From Carnobacterium inhibens subsp. inhibens DSM 13024 (GTDB taxonomy: Bacteria; Bacillota; Bacilli; Lactobacillales; Carnobacteriaceae): a stretch of 64,000 nt of DNA. Within the stretch, counting starts at the first letter, position 1. Each line of letters opens with the position of its first letter. Below, piece by piece: positions 30,349 through 37,130 of this stretch. Location: positions 1,790,784 to 1,854,783 of the forward strand of contig NZ_JQIV01000006.1 in NCBI RefSeq assembly GCF_000746825.1, written 5' to 3'. Made by a program: the position numbers and the translations under genes. Below the pieces are notes generated by a model, which worked only from the letters and a program-made list of their open reading frames with translations, was not told the DNA's origin and searched no databases.

Positions 30349-30488
30349 TCTGTTTTCTTTAATTTCTTTGATAGTAAAAAACTCCTTTTCAATGTATCTC
30401 TTAGGAGTGTATCAGAAACTATAGCTATTGCGTAAGTTAGATTTTCATGAAAATTACATGAAAGCGTTAATTGTGTTGTCTTTTCAAC

Positions 30489-30526
30489 AAAAATAACCCG
30501 CTTTTAATAAAAAAAGCGAGTTATTT
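30489..30526 (-). terminator. Terminator of the dha operon
   Basis: AAATAACCCGCTTTT and AAAAAGCGAGTTATTT pair with one mismatch around a short loop. It lies just past the dhaM stop on the minus strand. Confidence 0.8.
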
Positions 30527-30536
30527 GTATTAAAAT

Positions 30537-30911
30537 CTATTTAATTTTTAATGATGCTAATTGTTCTTCAATAGCATCAAATGGAGCTTCTGCTTGCAAT
30601 AGAGCAGCTGCTGTATAAGCACTCTCAATCAAAGCAGTATCGTATAAATGGACTGTCTTATCAGAAGTTTCAATAGCTAATTCTAAATTCATTTTAGCAC
30701 TACCTAAATCATAGAAAGCTAGAACTGTTTCTTCTTCAAATGAAGATAAAGCTTCTTCAATTCTGTCAAAACTAGTTCCAATTCCACCTTCAGGAGTTCC
30801 GCCAGAGCTTTTGACTGTAACATCTTTAGCCACTTCACTAATCAATTTAGCTAAACCGTCTGCAATTTCTGATACGTGAGAAACCAGCAATACACCATAT
30901 TCTTTACTCAT
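30537..30911 (-). CDS. dhaM: Dihydroxyacetone kinase phosphotransferase subunit DhaM
   Basis: About 124 residues, an EIIA-mannose-like domain. The phosphorylated His lies in GVLLVSHVSEIADGL (residue about 10), followed by the GTPEGGIGTS loop and YDLGSAKMN, both conserved. DhaM takes a phosphate from HPr and passes it to ADP bound on DhaL, so the whole kinase is driven by PEP through the PTS. This is the short, single-domain form usual in Firmicutes. I pick the ATG at 30911, overlapping the dhaL stop by eight bases with AGGTG upstream; a GTG at 30920 is the alternative. Third gene of dhaKLM. Confidence 0.94.
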   Translation of the reverse strand: MSKEYGVLLVSHVSEIADGLAKLISEVAKDVTVKSSGGTPEGGIGTSFDRIEEALSSFEEETVLAFYDLGSAKMNLELAIETSDKTVHLYDTALIESAYTAAALLQAEAPFDAIEEQLASLKIK

Positions 30912-31491
30912 CATACACACCTGCTTCCATCATCGTTTTAAATAGATAGCTGCTAGACATAGCGCCTGGATCGGCATGCCCTATAGAACGTTCGCCTAAA
31001 TAAGAGGCACGTCCTTTAGTTGCTTTCATGTCCTTTGTTTTTTCAACGGATTCTTCAATCAAAGCGGCAGTTAGATTCTTAGCTTTTACAGCTTCGATAA
31101 CTGGAATCCATTCATCGACCATTGTTTTCTCGCCAGCTACAGCCTTACCACGTTTTTGAATACCTTCTAATCCGGCTTCTAAAACTGTTCCTAAATCATC
31201 ACTGTCTTGACTAGCTTTAGCCATGCTGATAAATGCAGAACCAAGTAGAGGGCCAGAAGCACCTCCTACTTTACTGACTAAAGTCATCCCAGTTGTTTTT
31301 AATAAGTCTGTTAATGTTTCTGGATTTTTGGCTTCTAAAGCTTCCGTTAATGCATTAGCTCCACGGGCAAGGTTGTTCCCGTGATCTCCATCACCAATAG
31401 CTGTATCTAAATCACTAAGATAAGCTTTATTTTCTAAAATTTGTTCAATAAAAAGTTCTAGCCATTTTTTTGTCGTTTCTGTAGTTAACAT
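30904..31491 (-). CDS. dhaL: Dihydroxyacetone kinase ADP-binding subunit DhaL
   Basis: About 195 residues, all helical. The metal-and-ADP-binding DTAIGDGDHGNNLARG (about 29-44) carries the conserved Asp and His residues. VGGASGPLLGSAF and GRASYLGERSIGHADPGA complete the nucleotide-binding barrel. DhaL keeps a permanently bound ADP that is recharged by DhaM and phosphorylates dihydroxyacetone held on DhaK. Its stop overlaps the dhaM start, and it starts 20 bases after dhaK, so the three are made together. It acts in the cytoplasm at the end of oxidative glycerol use or on dihydroxyacetone itself. Confidence 0.95.
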   Translation of the reverse strand: MLTTETTKKWLELFIEQILENKAYLSDLDTAIGDGDHGNNLARGANALTEALEAKNPETLTDLLKTTGMTLVSKVGGASGPLLGSAFISMAKASQDSDDLGTVLEAGLEGIQKRGKAVAGEKTMVDEWIPVIEAVKAKNLTAALIEESVEKTKDMKATKGRASYLGERSIGHADPGAMSSSYLFKTMMEAGVYDE

Positions 31492-31511
31492 AAATTTTTG
31501 TCATCCTTTCT

Positions 31512-32501
31512 TTACCAAGCAATAGTTGTTACAGGGGCGTTTAAGTACTCTAACCAGCTAGAGTCTTCTAGCTTAACTAAAGTTAAAGATAGACCTTCCA
31601 TATCGATGGAAGTCATATAATCGCCGACTTTTCTGAACGATAAAGTTATTCCTTCGTCTGCTAATAATTGTTTTACATCATTCATAAAAATAAATTGTTC
31701 CATCAATGGAGTACCACCCATACCATTCACTAGAACTGCAAATGAATCTCCTTTTTGCCATTGGAATTCTTTTTTCAACTGGTTTACAAGTTCTTTAGCT
31801 AAGGCAGCAGAAGGTTGAAGTTTTTCTCTACTGTAACCAGGTTCACCATGGATACCTACGCCAAATTCAATTTCGTCATCCATTAATTCAAATCCTGGTT
31901 TACCAACTTCTGGTACAGTAGCAGGGTTTAAAGCTACACCCAATGATTTGACCTCTGGGATAAGTTTATCTGCTAATTCTTTAATTTCTTTTAGTGACAA
32001 GCCTTTTTCGGCAGCAGCACCTAAAATTTTATGAACCAAAACAGTACCAGCAATACCACGTTTTCCAGCAGTATACGTACTGTCTTCAACGGCTATATCG
32101 TCATCTACTACAATATAATCAACTTCAATATCTTCCATTTCCGCTAATTCTTTAGCCATATCAAAGTTCATAACGTCTCCAGAATAATTTTTAATGATTA
32201 AAAAGACACCTTTACCTTCATCGCTAGCTTTGATACCTTCTAAAATTTGATCAGGAGTAGGGGATGTAAATACTTCACCACAAACGGCGGCTGATAGCAT
32301 TCCTTTTCCAACGAACCCTGCATGAGATGGTTCATGTCCACTTCCACCACCACTTACTAATCCAACTTTTCCAGTTTTTTCGCCTTTACGATGGATGACA
32401 GATGTTTCTGGCAAGCGTTCAACTAAATCTTCATAAGCAAAGACTAAGCCATTTAACATTTCATCTAATATATTTGATGGATCATTGATAATTTTTTTCA
32501 T
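31512..32501 (-). CDS. dhaK: Dihydroxyacetone kinase substrate-binding subunit DhaK
   Basis: About 329 residues. The SGGGSGHEPSHAGFVGKGML stretch near residues 51-70 is the family signature, and the His that binds dihydroxyacetone covalently lies in VGIHGEPGYSRE (about 217-229). FLIIKNYSGDVMNF is also conserved. DhaK presents dihydroxyacetone to DhaL for phosphorylation, giving dihydroxyacetone phosphate for glycolysis. It leads dhaKLM and lies near two glycerol kinase genes, so the region offers both routes of C3 use. No DhaQ/DhaS-type regulators are next to it, but a palindrome covers its promoter. GGGGG precedes the ATG. Confidence 0.96.
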   Translation of the reverse strand: MKKIINDPSNILDEMLNGLVFAYEDLVERLPETSVIHRKGEKTGKVGLVSGGGSGHEPSHAGFVGKGMLSAAVCGEVFTSPTPDQILEGIKASDEGKGVFLIIKNYSGDVMNFDMAKELAEMEDIEVDYIVVDDDIAVEDSTYTAGKRGIAGTVLVHKILGAAAEKGLSLKEIKELADKLIPEVKSLGVALNPATVPEVGKPGFELMDDEIEFGVGIHGEPGYSREKLQPSAALAKELVNQLKKEFQWQKGDSFAVLVNGMGGTPLMEQFIFMNDVKQLLADEGITLSFRKVGDYMTSIDMEGLSLTLVKLEDSSWLEYLNAPVTTIAW

Positions 32502-32534
32502 TATTTTCCAGACCCCCTAAAGTAATTTAAAAAT

Positions 32535-32575
32535 GGTTTCACTACTATTGTAACCGTTTTTAAGATAGAGGACAA
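32535..32575 (-). promoter_or_regulatory. dhaKLM promoter overlapped by a palindromic operator
   Basis: On the minus strand TTGTCC (-35, 32575-32570) and TACAAT (-10, 32552-32547) are 17 bases apart. The imperfect palindrome GGTTTCA-CTACTAT-TGTAACC (32535-32555) covers the -10 element, the expected place for a repressor operator. Confidence 0.6.
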
Positions 32576-32796
32576 ATATAACAATTGAATAGAGGGTACA
32601 AAAAAACTCTTCCATTCAAAAATGGAAGAGGAAAGGATATTCAAAATTTACTTTGGAGGAGTAAAAGTGAAAAAATAAAAGGTTGGTTGTATATTGTTTT
32701 GGTATACTGTTAGTATATAAGACAAATGTGAATAAATTGTATCCTCTATCGTACTAAAAAGTGAAAAAAGAAATTAAAGATGAAGGAGAACATAGA

Positions 32797-33834
32797 ATGA
32801 ATAATCAAGTACAGTTGTATTCACTTGTAAAGAAACTTTATCAAGCAAACTTTTGGGAAGATTATTGGGACAATGATATTATAGGCATTCAATTGCCAGA
32901 CCATAAAGACCCTGTTTTTATTTCAATACTAGGAAAAGCGGAACAAAATTTTGGCTTTTTGATTTATCGAAATTTAGAAGAACTGTCTTATTATTTTGAA
33001 ATGCGTAAACAGGCTGAGTTTAGTGAGTTTAATTCAGCAATAGAAATGCTTCAAACGCACAAATGTATTTCTTTAAATTTTGAGGACCGCAAAGAAATTC
33101 CAAAAGAAGAGTATGAAAAGATAAAAGCTAGCGGTGTAACATTTAGAGGCAAAAAAGCTTGGCCGGTATTTACTGATTATAAACCAGGCTATTATCCATT
33201 TGCGATAAATGAAAAAGATGTGTCTTTCCTGATAGCTGTATTTGAAAAGTTAATTGAAACAGCAACTGATTTTCGAGCATCTTTACAATTTTATGAAAAA
33301 GAACAAGAAACCTATGAAATTTTAATGCGCACTTATAAGAGAGACGGTTCTTACGAAGATGGCTTTTATGTTGTACCTGAAGCTATTTTAGAAGGAGTAT
33401 TAGATAATGAAGTGGAATATGCCTCAATCAAATTAACTGACTTTGAAATGAAACGAGTAAACAATCAAAAAATGAAACATACGATATGGGAATTAGACAT
33501 TGATTTTATTGGAGTACCGGTTGTTCCTCCAAACGGTGGACGTCCTATATTTCCCAGTTTGTTAATTGTAGCAGATACAAAAAATAGTGAAGTGATCTGC
33601 AGTGAATTTGTTAACCCAATAGAAGCTGAAAAAATTCAGCGTATCATCATTCAATTGATCTTGGCACAGAATGGTAAACCACCCAAGATTGTCGTAAATG
33701 CTAATCGTTATGTTAAAATTGCTAGTTGCTTAGAAAATTTATTGACCACTTTAGACATAGAACTGGTTCCCGTTCAGAAGCTGCCTTTACTATCTGTGGT
33801 GAAAGAAGACATGCTAGAATACTTTAAAGACTAA
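32797..33834 (+). CDS. Conserved protein of unknown function (DUF7309/DUF6930-like)
   Basis: About 345 residues, soluble, no signal peptide. The N-terminal part (about 1-180) has the alternating strands and helices seen in DUF7309-type domains, and the C-terminal part (about 200-340) contains SLLIVADTKNSEVICSEFV and KPPKIVVNANRYVKIASCLE, resembling DUF6930, often found behind plasmid pRiA4b-like or SEC-C modules in other bacteria. No catalytic pattern is visible. GGAG precedes the ATG at 32797; the earlier GTG at 32761 lacks a site. It is followed by an oxidoreductase gene and a small gene on the same strand. Domain names are from memory and moderately certain. Confidence 0.7.
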   Translation: MNNQVQLYSLVKKLYQANFWEDYWDNDIIGIQLPDHKDPVFISILGKAEQNFGFLIYRNLEELSYYFEMRKQAEFSEFNSAIEMLQTHKCISLNFEDRKEIPKEEYEKIKASGVTFRGKKAWPVFTDYKPGYYPFAINEKDVSFLIAVFEKLIETATDFRASLQFYEKEQETYEILMRTYKRDGSYEDGFYVVPEAILEGVLDNEVEYASIKLTDFEMKRVNNQKMKHTIWELDIDFIGVPVVPPNGGRPIFPSLLIVADTKNSEVICSEFVNPIEAEKIQRIIIQLILAQNGKPPKIVVNANRYVKIASCLENLLTTLDIELVPVQKLPLLSVVKEDMLEYFKD

Positions 33835-33875
33835 TTTGATCAAAGACACATCAATATAAAAGATGGAGGTAAATA

Positions 33876-34568
33876 GTGAAAACTTTAGTGATTATATCTC
33901 ATCCCGACATAATGGAATCAGGAAGCCAACAATATTTATTGAGTTCAATTCCTGATAATAAGGACATAACGGTTCATCATTTGGAATCTCTTTACCCGGA
34001 TTTCAAGATAGATGTAGAAAAAGAACAGGCACTGCTAAAGGAACACGATCGTATTATCTTTCAGTTTCCCTTCTATTGGTATAGTTCTCCAGCACTATTA
34101 AAAAAGTGGCAAGATGATGTACTAACAGATGGATTTGCTTATGGGAAAAATGGGAAAGCTTTAACAGGAAAAGAATTTGGCTTAATAGTAACGATTGGTG
34201 TAAAAAAAGAAGAATATCAACCTGGAGGGCGTGAAGGCTTCAGTATTGATGAATTAACCAAACCTTATCAAGCCCTAGCTCTTAAGACAAAAATGACATT
34301 CCTTAAAACATTGCCGATTTTTCAATTCAGTTATTTGACGGAAGACCAAAAGATGACTCTATTGATTCGCTATCAACAATATTTGACTCAAGAAAAAGAC
34401 GACAGTCTAGAAGCACGAGAAAAGTGGTTCCTACAAGAACTAAAATCGACAGATTTAAGCAAGTTAAATGAAGGAGACCAATTTATTTTAGAGCAAACGA
34501 TAGAGTTTATTGAAGAAAGTCGAGACACAATCGACGAATTGAAAATAGTCTTAGATCAAATGAATTAG
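33876..34568 (+). CDS. NAD(P)H oxidoreductase, flavodoxin-like fold (KefF/YrkL-like)
   Basis: About 230 residues. The opening strand and loop LVIISHPDIMESGSQQYLL, and QFPFYWYSSPALLKKWQDDVL near residues 65-85, are the signature of flavodoxin_2 quinone reductases, which use FMN or FAD and NAD(P)H to reduce quinones. The ITIGVKKEEYQPGG loop follows. Residues 170-230 form a helical extension beyond the family core, which is unusual. The GTG start follows GGAGG. It is probably co-transcribed with the preceding unknown gene (41-base gap) and the small gene that follows. Substrate unknown. Confidence 0.87.
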   Translation: MKTLVIISHPDIMESGSQQYLLSSIPDNKDITVHHLESLYPDFKIDVEKEQALLKEHDRIIFQFPFYWYSSPALLKKWQDDVLTDGFAYGKNGKALTGKEFGLIVTIGVKKEEYQPGGREGFSIDELTKPYQALALKTKMTFLKTLPIFQFSYLTEDQKMTLLIRYQQYLTQEKDDSLEAREKWFLQELKSTDLSKLNEGDQFILEQTIEFIEESRDTIDELKIVLDQMN

Positions 34569-34600
34569 GCTAATTAAAAGAACGAAGGTAGGCGAATGAA

Positions 34601-34783
34601 TTGGAACAAAAAGAGTGGTTGCTTCAAGAACTTGAACGAGTCATTCAAACGAGTCGGGATTATAAGCAAAAAGCGCTATTAAAAGCTGTCAGAGATTTAA
34701 TCAACGAGCAAGTTGAAAGGATTCGTCAGATGGAAGGCGAATTGGATGGAACCTTATGGAGTCCACGAAACTGGAGTGAGTAA
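34601..34783 (+). CDS. Small acidic helical protein
   Basis: A 60-residue protein that starts at TTG, about 16 bases after AAGGTAGG. It consists of amphipathic helix with many Glu, Arg and Lys (EQKEWLLQELERVIQTSRDYK), then ends in LWSPRNWSE. It lies 32 bases after the oxidoreductase and before a terminator, so it is last in the transcription unit. Similar small genes accompany this type of oxidoreductase in lactic acid bacteria as I recall, but no function is known. Confidence 0.65.
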   Translation: MEQKEWLLQELERVIQTSRDYKQKALLKAVRDLINEQVERIRQMEGELDGTLWSPRNWSE

Positions 34784-34891
34784 AATAAGCTTTGAACTAG
34801 TATAGCCATTACAAAAGTGTATTAGTAGTTTTTGATATAGGAGCCATGTTCGCATATTCTGCAAATTTTAATGATAGTTTATGGATTAAAA

Positions 34892-34936
34892 ATACACGCT
34901 CACTTATGGAATAGTAATCCGTAAGTGAGCGTGTAT
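34892..34936. terminator. Strong bidirectional terminator
   Basis: A perfect 15-bp stem (ATACACGCTCACTTA, 34892-34906, and its complement 34922-34936) lies between the small gene and the convergent ABC-F gene. Confidence 0.85.
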
Positions 34937-34960
34937 TCTTGTAGTCTATTTTCCAGAACT

Positions 34961-36601
34961 TTAACTATGGGGGTATCTAAAAAATTGGTCAGCTTTTGAG
35001 CGGGCATAAGAATAATTCCCGAAATATTCTATAAGTTGCCTATTTTGTAAAAGATAGGTTTTATCAAAAAACTTATCTAAAAAGTAGCGGTCATGTGAAA
35101 CCGTAATAATGGTTCCTTTGAATAGGCTTAATGCTTCTTCAATCATTTCTTTTGAATCAATATCTAAGTGATTCGTAGGCTCATCCAAAATAAGAACATT
35201 GTGATTTAAGTGAACGAGCTGCGCCCATCGAAGACGCATTTTTTCTCCACCAGACAGCTGATTTATTTTTTTAAAGACATCTTGACCATAAAATAAAAAT
35301 TCAGCTAAAATATGACGAGCTTCACCTTCTGAAACGTGAATTTTATCGCGAAACTCTTCTATCACTTTAACGTTTGTATCCATTTCAAAAGCATGTTGGG
35401 AAAGATAGCCAATTGAAATGGAAGAACCTGCTTCAACTATTCCCGTATCAGGTTCGATTTTTCCTAACAGTAGGTTTAATAAAGTGCTTTTCCCAGTTCC
35501 GTTTGCGCCAACAATGGCAATTCGATCTTGATAATGAACATGCAGAGCAAGATTTTCAAATAATACTTTCTCTTCATAGTGTTTACTAACTCCGGTCAGT
35601 TTGAAAATATCTTTACTAGATCGCTGTTTGGTAGTTAGTTGAACAGCTATTTTATTTTGCTCAAGCAGTGGTTTTTTTACTAATTCAATTCTAGCTAAAG
35701 CTTTTTCCATATTTTTTGCACGACGGTGCATTGCATCACTTGGAGGATTAGAACGATTGGCCCACTCTTTTAAGCGTTTAATCGCTTCTTTCATTTTTTT
35801 AATTTTTTTCTGTTGATCTTGATAGCTTTGAAACTCATTTAGTATCCGGTTTTCTCGTTCTTTAACATAGTTAGAGTAATTGCCAGGATAGTAATGCAGC
35901 TCTCCTTGTTCAATCTCAATGATTTCTTGTGCAACCTCATCTAAAAAATAGCGGTCATGCGAAACGATGATAACAGTCCCATCATAGGTGTTCACAAAAT
36001 GAGTTAACCATTCGATAGCTAGAATATCTAGATGGTTCGTTGGTTCATCAAGCAAAAGTAAGTTGGGTTGTTCCAATAAAATTTTTGCTAATCCGACTTT
36101 TGTCCGTTCTCCACCGCTCAAATTGACCCATTCTTTTTCAAGAAGAGAATCGAGCTGCAAGCCGCTTGCTACCCGACGAATAGAAGCATCTACTTCGTAT
36201 CCGCCTAATTCTTCAAAATCCTGTTGCAATTGGCCATATTGATTTAAAAGTTTTTCTAAATTTGCAGTAGGATCTGACATTTGTAAACTGATTTGTTCCA
36301 TTTTATTTTCCAAAAGAAAAACGTCTGAAAAACTTTTTGCTAAAATTTTATAAACTAACAGGTGATCATCTTGTTTAGGAAGTTGAGCAAGTAATCCGAT
36401 TGTTAAGTTTTTTTGCCAAGAAATTGCACCAGTGCTTGGCTGTTCAATACCAGCTATAAGCTTAAGCAGAGTCGTTTTTCCTTCGCCATTTTGTCCAATC
36501 AAGCCAATTTTTTTAGGAGTGTTGATATCTAAGCTTAAATCACTAAAGATAGTATCAGCACCATAAGTTTGCGTTACGTTTTTCATATTAAAAATACTCA
36601 T
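34961..36601 (-). CDS. ABC-F ATPase, probable ribosome-protection antibiotic resistance factor
   Basis: About 546 residues with two ABC cassettes and no membrane segments. The first has GQNGEGKTT (Walker A) and LSGGERTK, the second GANGTGKST and LSGGEKMR; both end in LLDEPTNHLD or a close match. The 40-70 residue linker between them contains ANRSNPPSDAMHRRAKNMEKAL, a version seen in resistance-type ABC-F proteins and in ExpZ-like factors. Such proteins bind the ribosomal E site and dislodge drugs or rescue stalled ribosomes. The ATG at 36601 follows GGAGG. The leader peptide and attenuator upstream are typical of drug-induced members. Which drug class is unknown. Confidence 0.88.
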   Translation of the reverse strand: MSIFNMKNVTQTYGADTIFSDLSLDINTPKKIGLIGQNGEGKTTLLKLIAGIEQPSTGAISWQKNLTIGLLAQLPKQDDHLLVYKILAKSFSDVFLLENKMEQISLQMSDPTANLEKLLNQYGQLQQDFEELGGYEVDASIRRVASGLQLDSLLEKEWVNLSGGERTKVGLAKILLEQPNLLLLDEPTNHLDILAIEWLTHFVNTYDGTVIIVSHDRYFLDEVAQEIIEIEQGELHYYPGNYSNYVKERENRILNEFQSYQDQQKKIKKMKEAIKRLKEWANRSNPPSDAMHRRAKNMEKALARIELVKKPLLEQNKIAVQLTTKQRSSKDIFKLTGVSKHYEEKVLFENLALHVHYQDRIAIVGANGTGKSTLLNLLLGKIEPDTGIVEAGSSISIGYLSQHAFEMDTNVKVIEEFRDKIHVSEGEARHILAEFLFYGQDVFKKINQLSGGEKMRLRWAQLVHLNHNVLILDEPTNHLDIDSKEMIEEALSLFKGTIITVSHDRYFLDKFFDKTYLLQNRQLIEYFGNYSYARSKADQFFRYPHS

Positions 36602-36629
36602 TTTAGTTCCTCCGTCTACCGGAAACAGC

Positions 36630-36656
36630 AAAAAAGAGAGGAAAAGACCTCTCTTT
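36630..36656 (-). terminator. Attenuator terminator before the ABC-F gene
   Basis: On the minus strand AAAGAGAGG (36656-36648) and CCTCTCTTT (36641-36633) form a nine-base stem with a six-base loop followed by more T. It lies about 30 bases ahead of the ABC-F start and behind the leader peptide, so the gene is probably controlled by premature termination. Confidence 0.8.
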
Positions 36657-36772
36657 CAAAACAACTGCGTATAAAAAGCCTCCTTAAGAAGCTCAACGTG
36701 TTGTGAAAAGATGCTTTTCTGGTTTTTCCATTCTAAATTTAGTTAAAAAAGGGCACACTTCACCAATTTCAA

Positions 36773-36856
36773 CTAAACAGCGGAAAATTCGGCACGGATA
36801 ACATATAAAAAAGCTGTTTCTTTGTTTGTTATCACGTTCCAACCAGTAATTAACAT
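36773..36856 (-). CDS. Leader peptide (uORF) of the ABC-F attenuator
   Basis: A 27-residue ORF with a very strong ribosome site (GAGGAGGTG) six bases upstream. It starts MLITGW and ends EFSAV, followed by TAG. It is located 171 bases before the ABC-F start, with a terminator hairpin in between. The ribosome site and start (GTGAAAAGATG, 36864-36854) have an exact 11-base complement (CATCTTTTCAC) at 36713-36703 on the same RNA. Together they suggest ribosome stalling on the leader frees or rebuilds RNA structure and allows read-through. The peptide itself matches no known leader that I can name. Confidence 0.75.
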   Translation of the reverse strand: MLITGWNVITNKETAFLYVIRAEFSAV

Positions 36857-36894
36857 CTTTTCACCTCCTCTGATTCTAATCAGATATTAATTGT

Positions 36895-36922
36895 AGTATA
36901 CTATAAAAGTTCGTTTAGTAAA
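36895..36922 (-). promoter_or_regulatory. Promoter of the ABC-F leader
   Basis: On the minus strand TTTACT (-35, 36922-36917) and TATACT (-10, 36900-36895) are 16 bases apart, about 40 bases before the leader start codon. A small hairpin (CTGATT/AATCAG) lies at the expected transcript 5' end. Confidence 0.55.
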
Positions 36923-37130
36923 AGAATGAGTTAAATTGTCTATTAATTACAATTGATAAAAGTAGGATACCCATATACACTAGTAAAGAAAGTAGAAGGG
37001 AAGTTGCTAAAGCAAAACTATTTCCTACCGTCTCGTGAAATGAATAAAATATAAACTATTAAAGAATATGGAATTTGGCATTCGTTTAGAACTTAAATAG
37101 GGATAGTACGAAAAAGGAGAAGTAGAGAAG

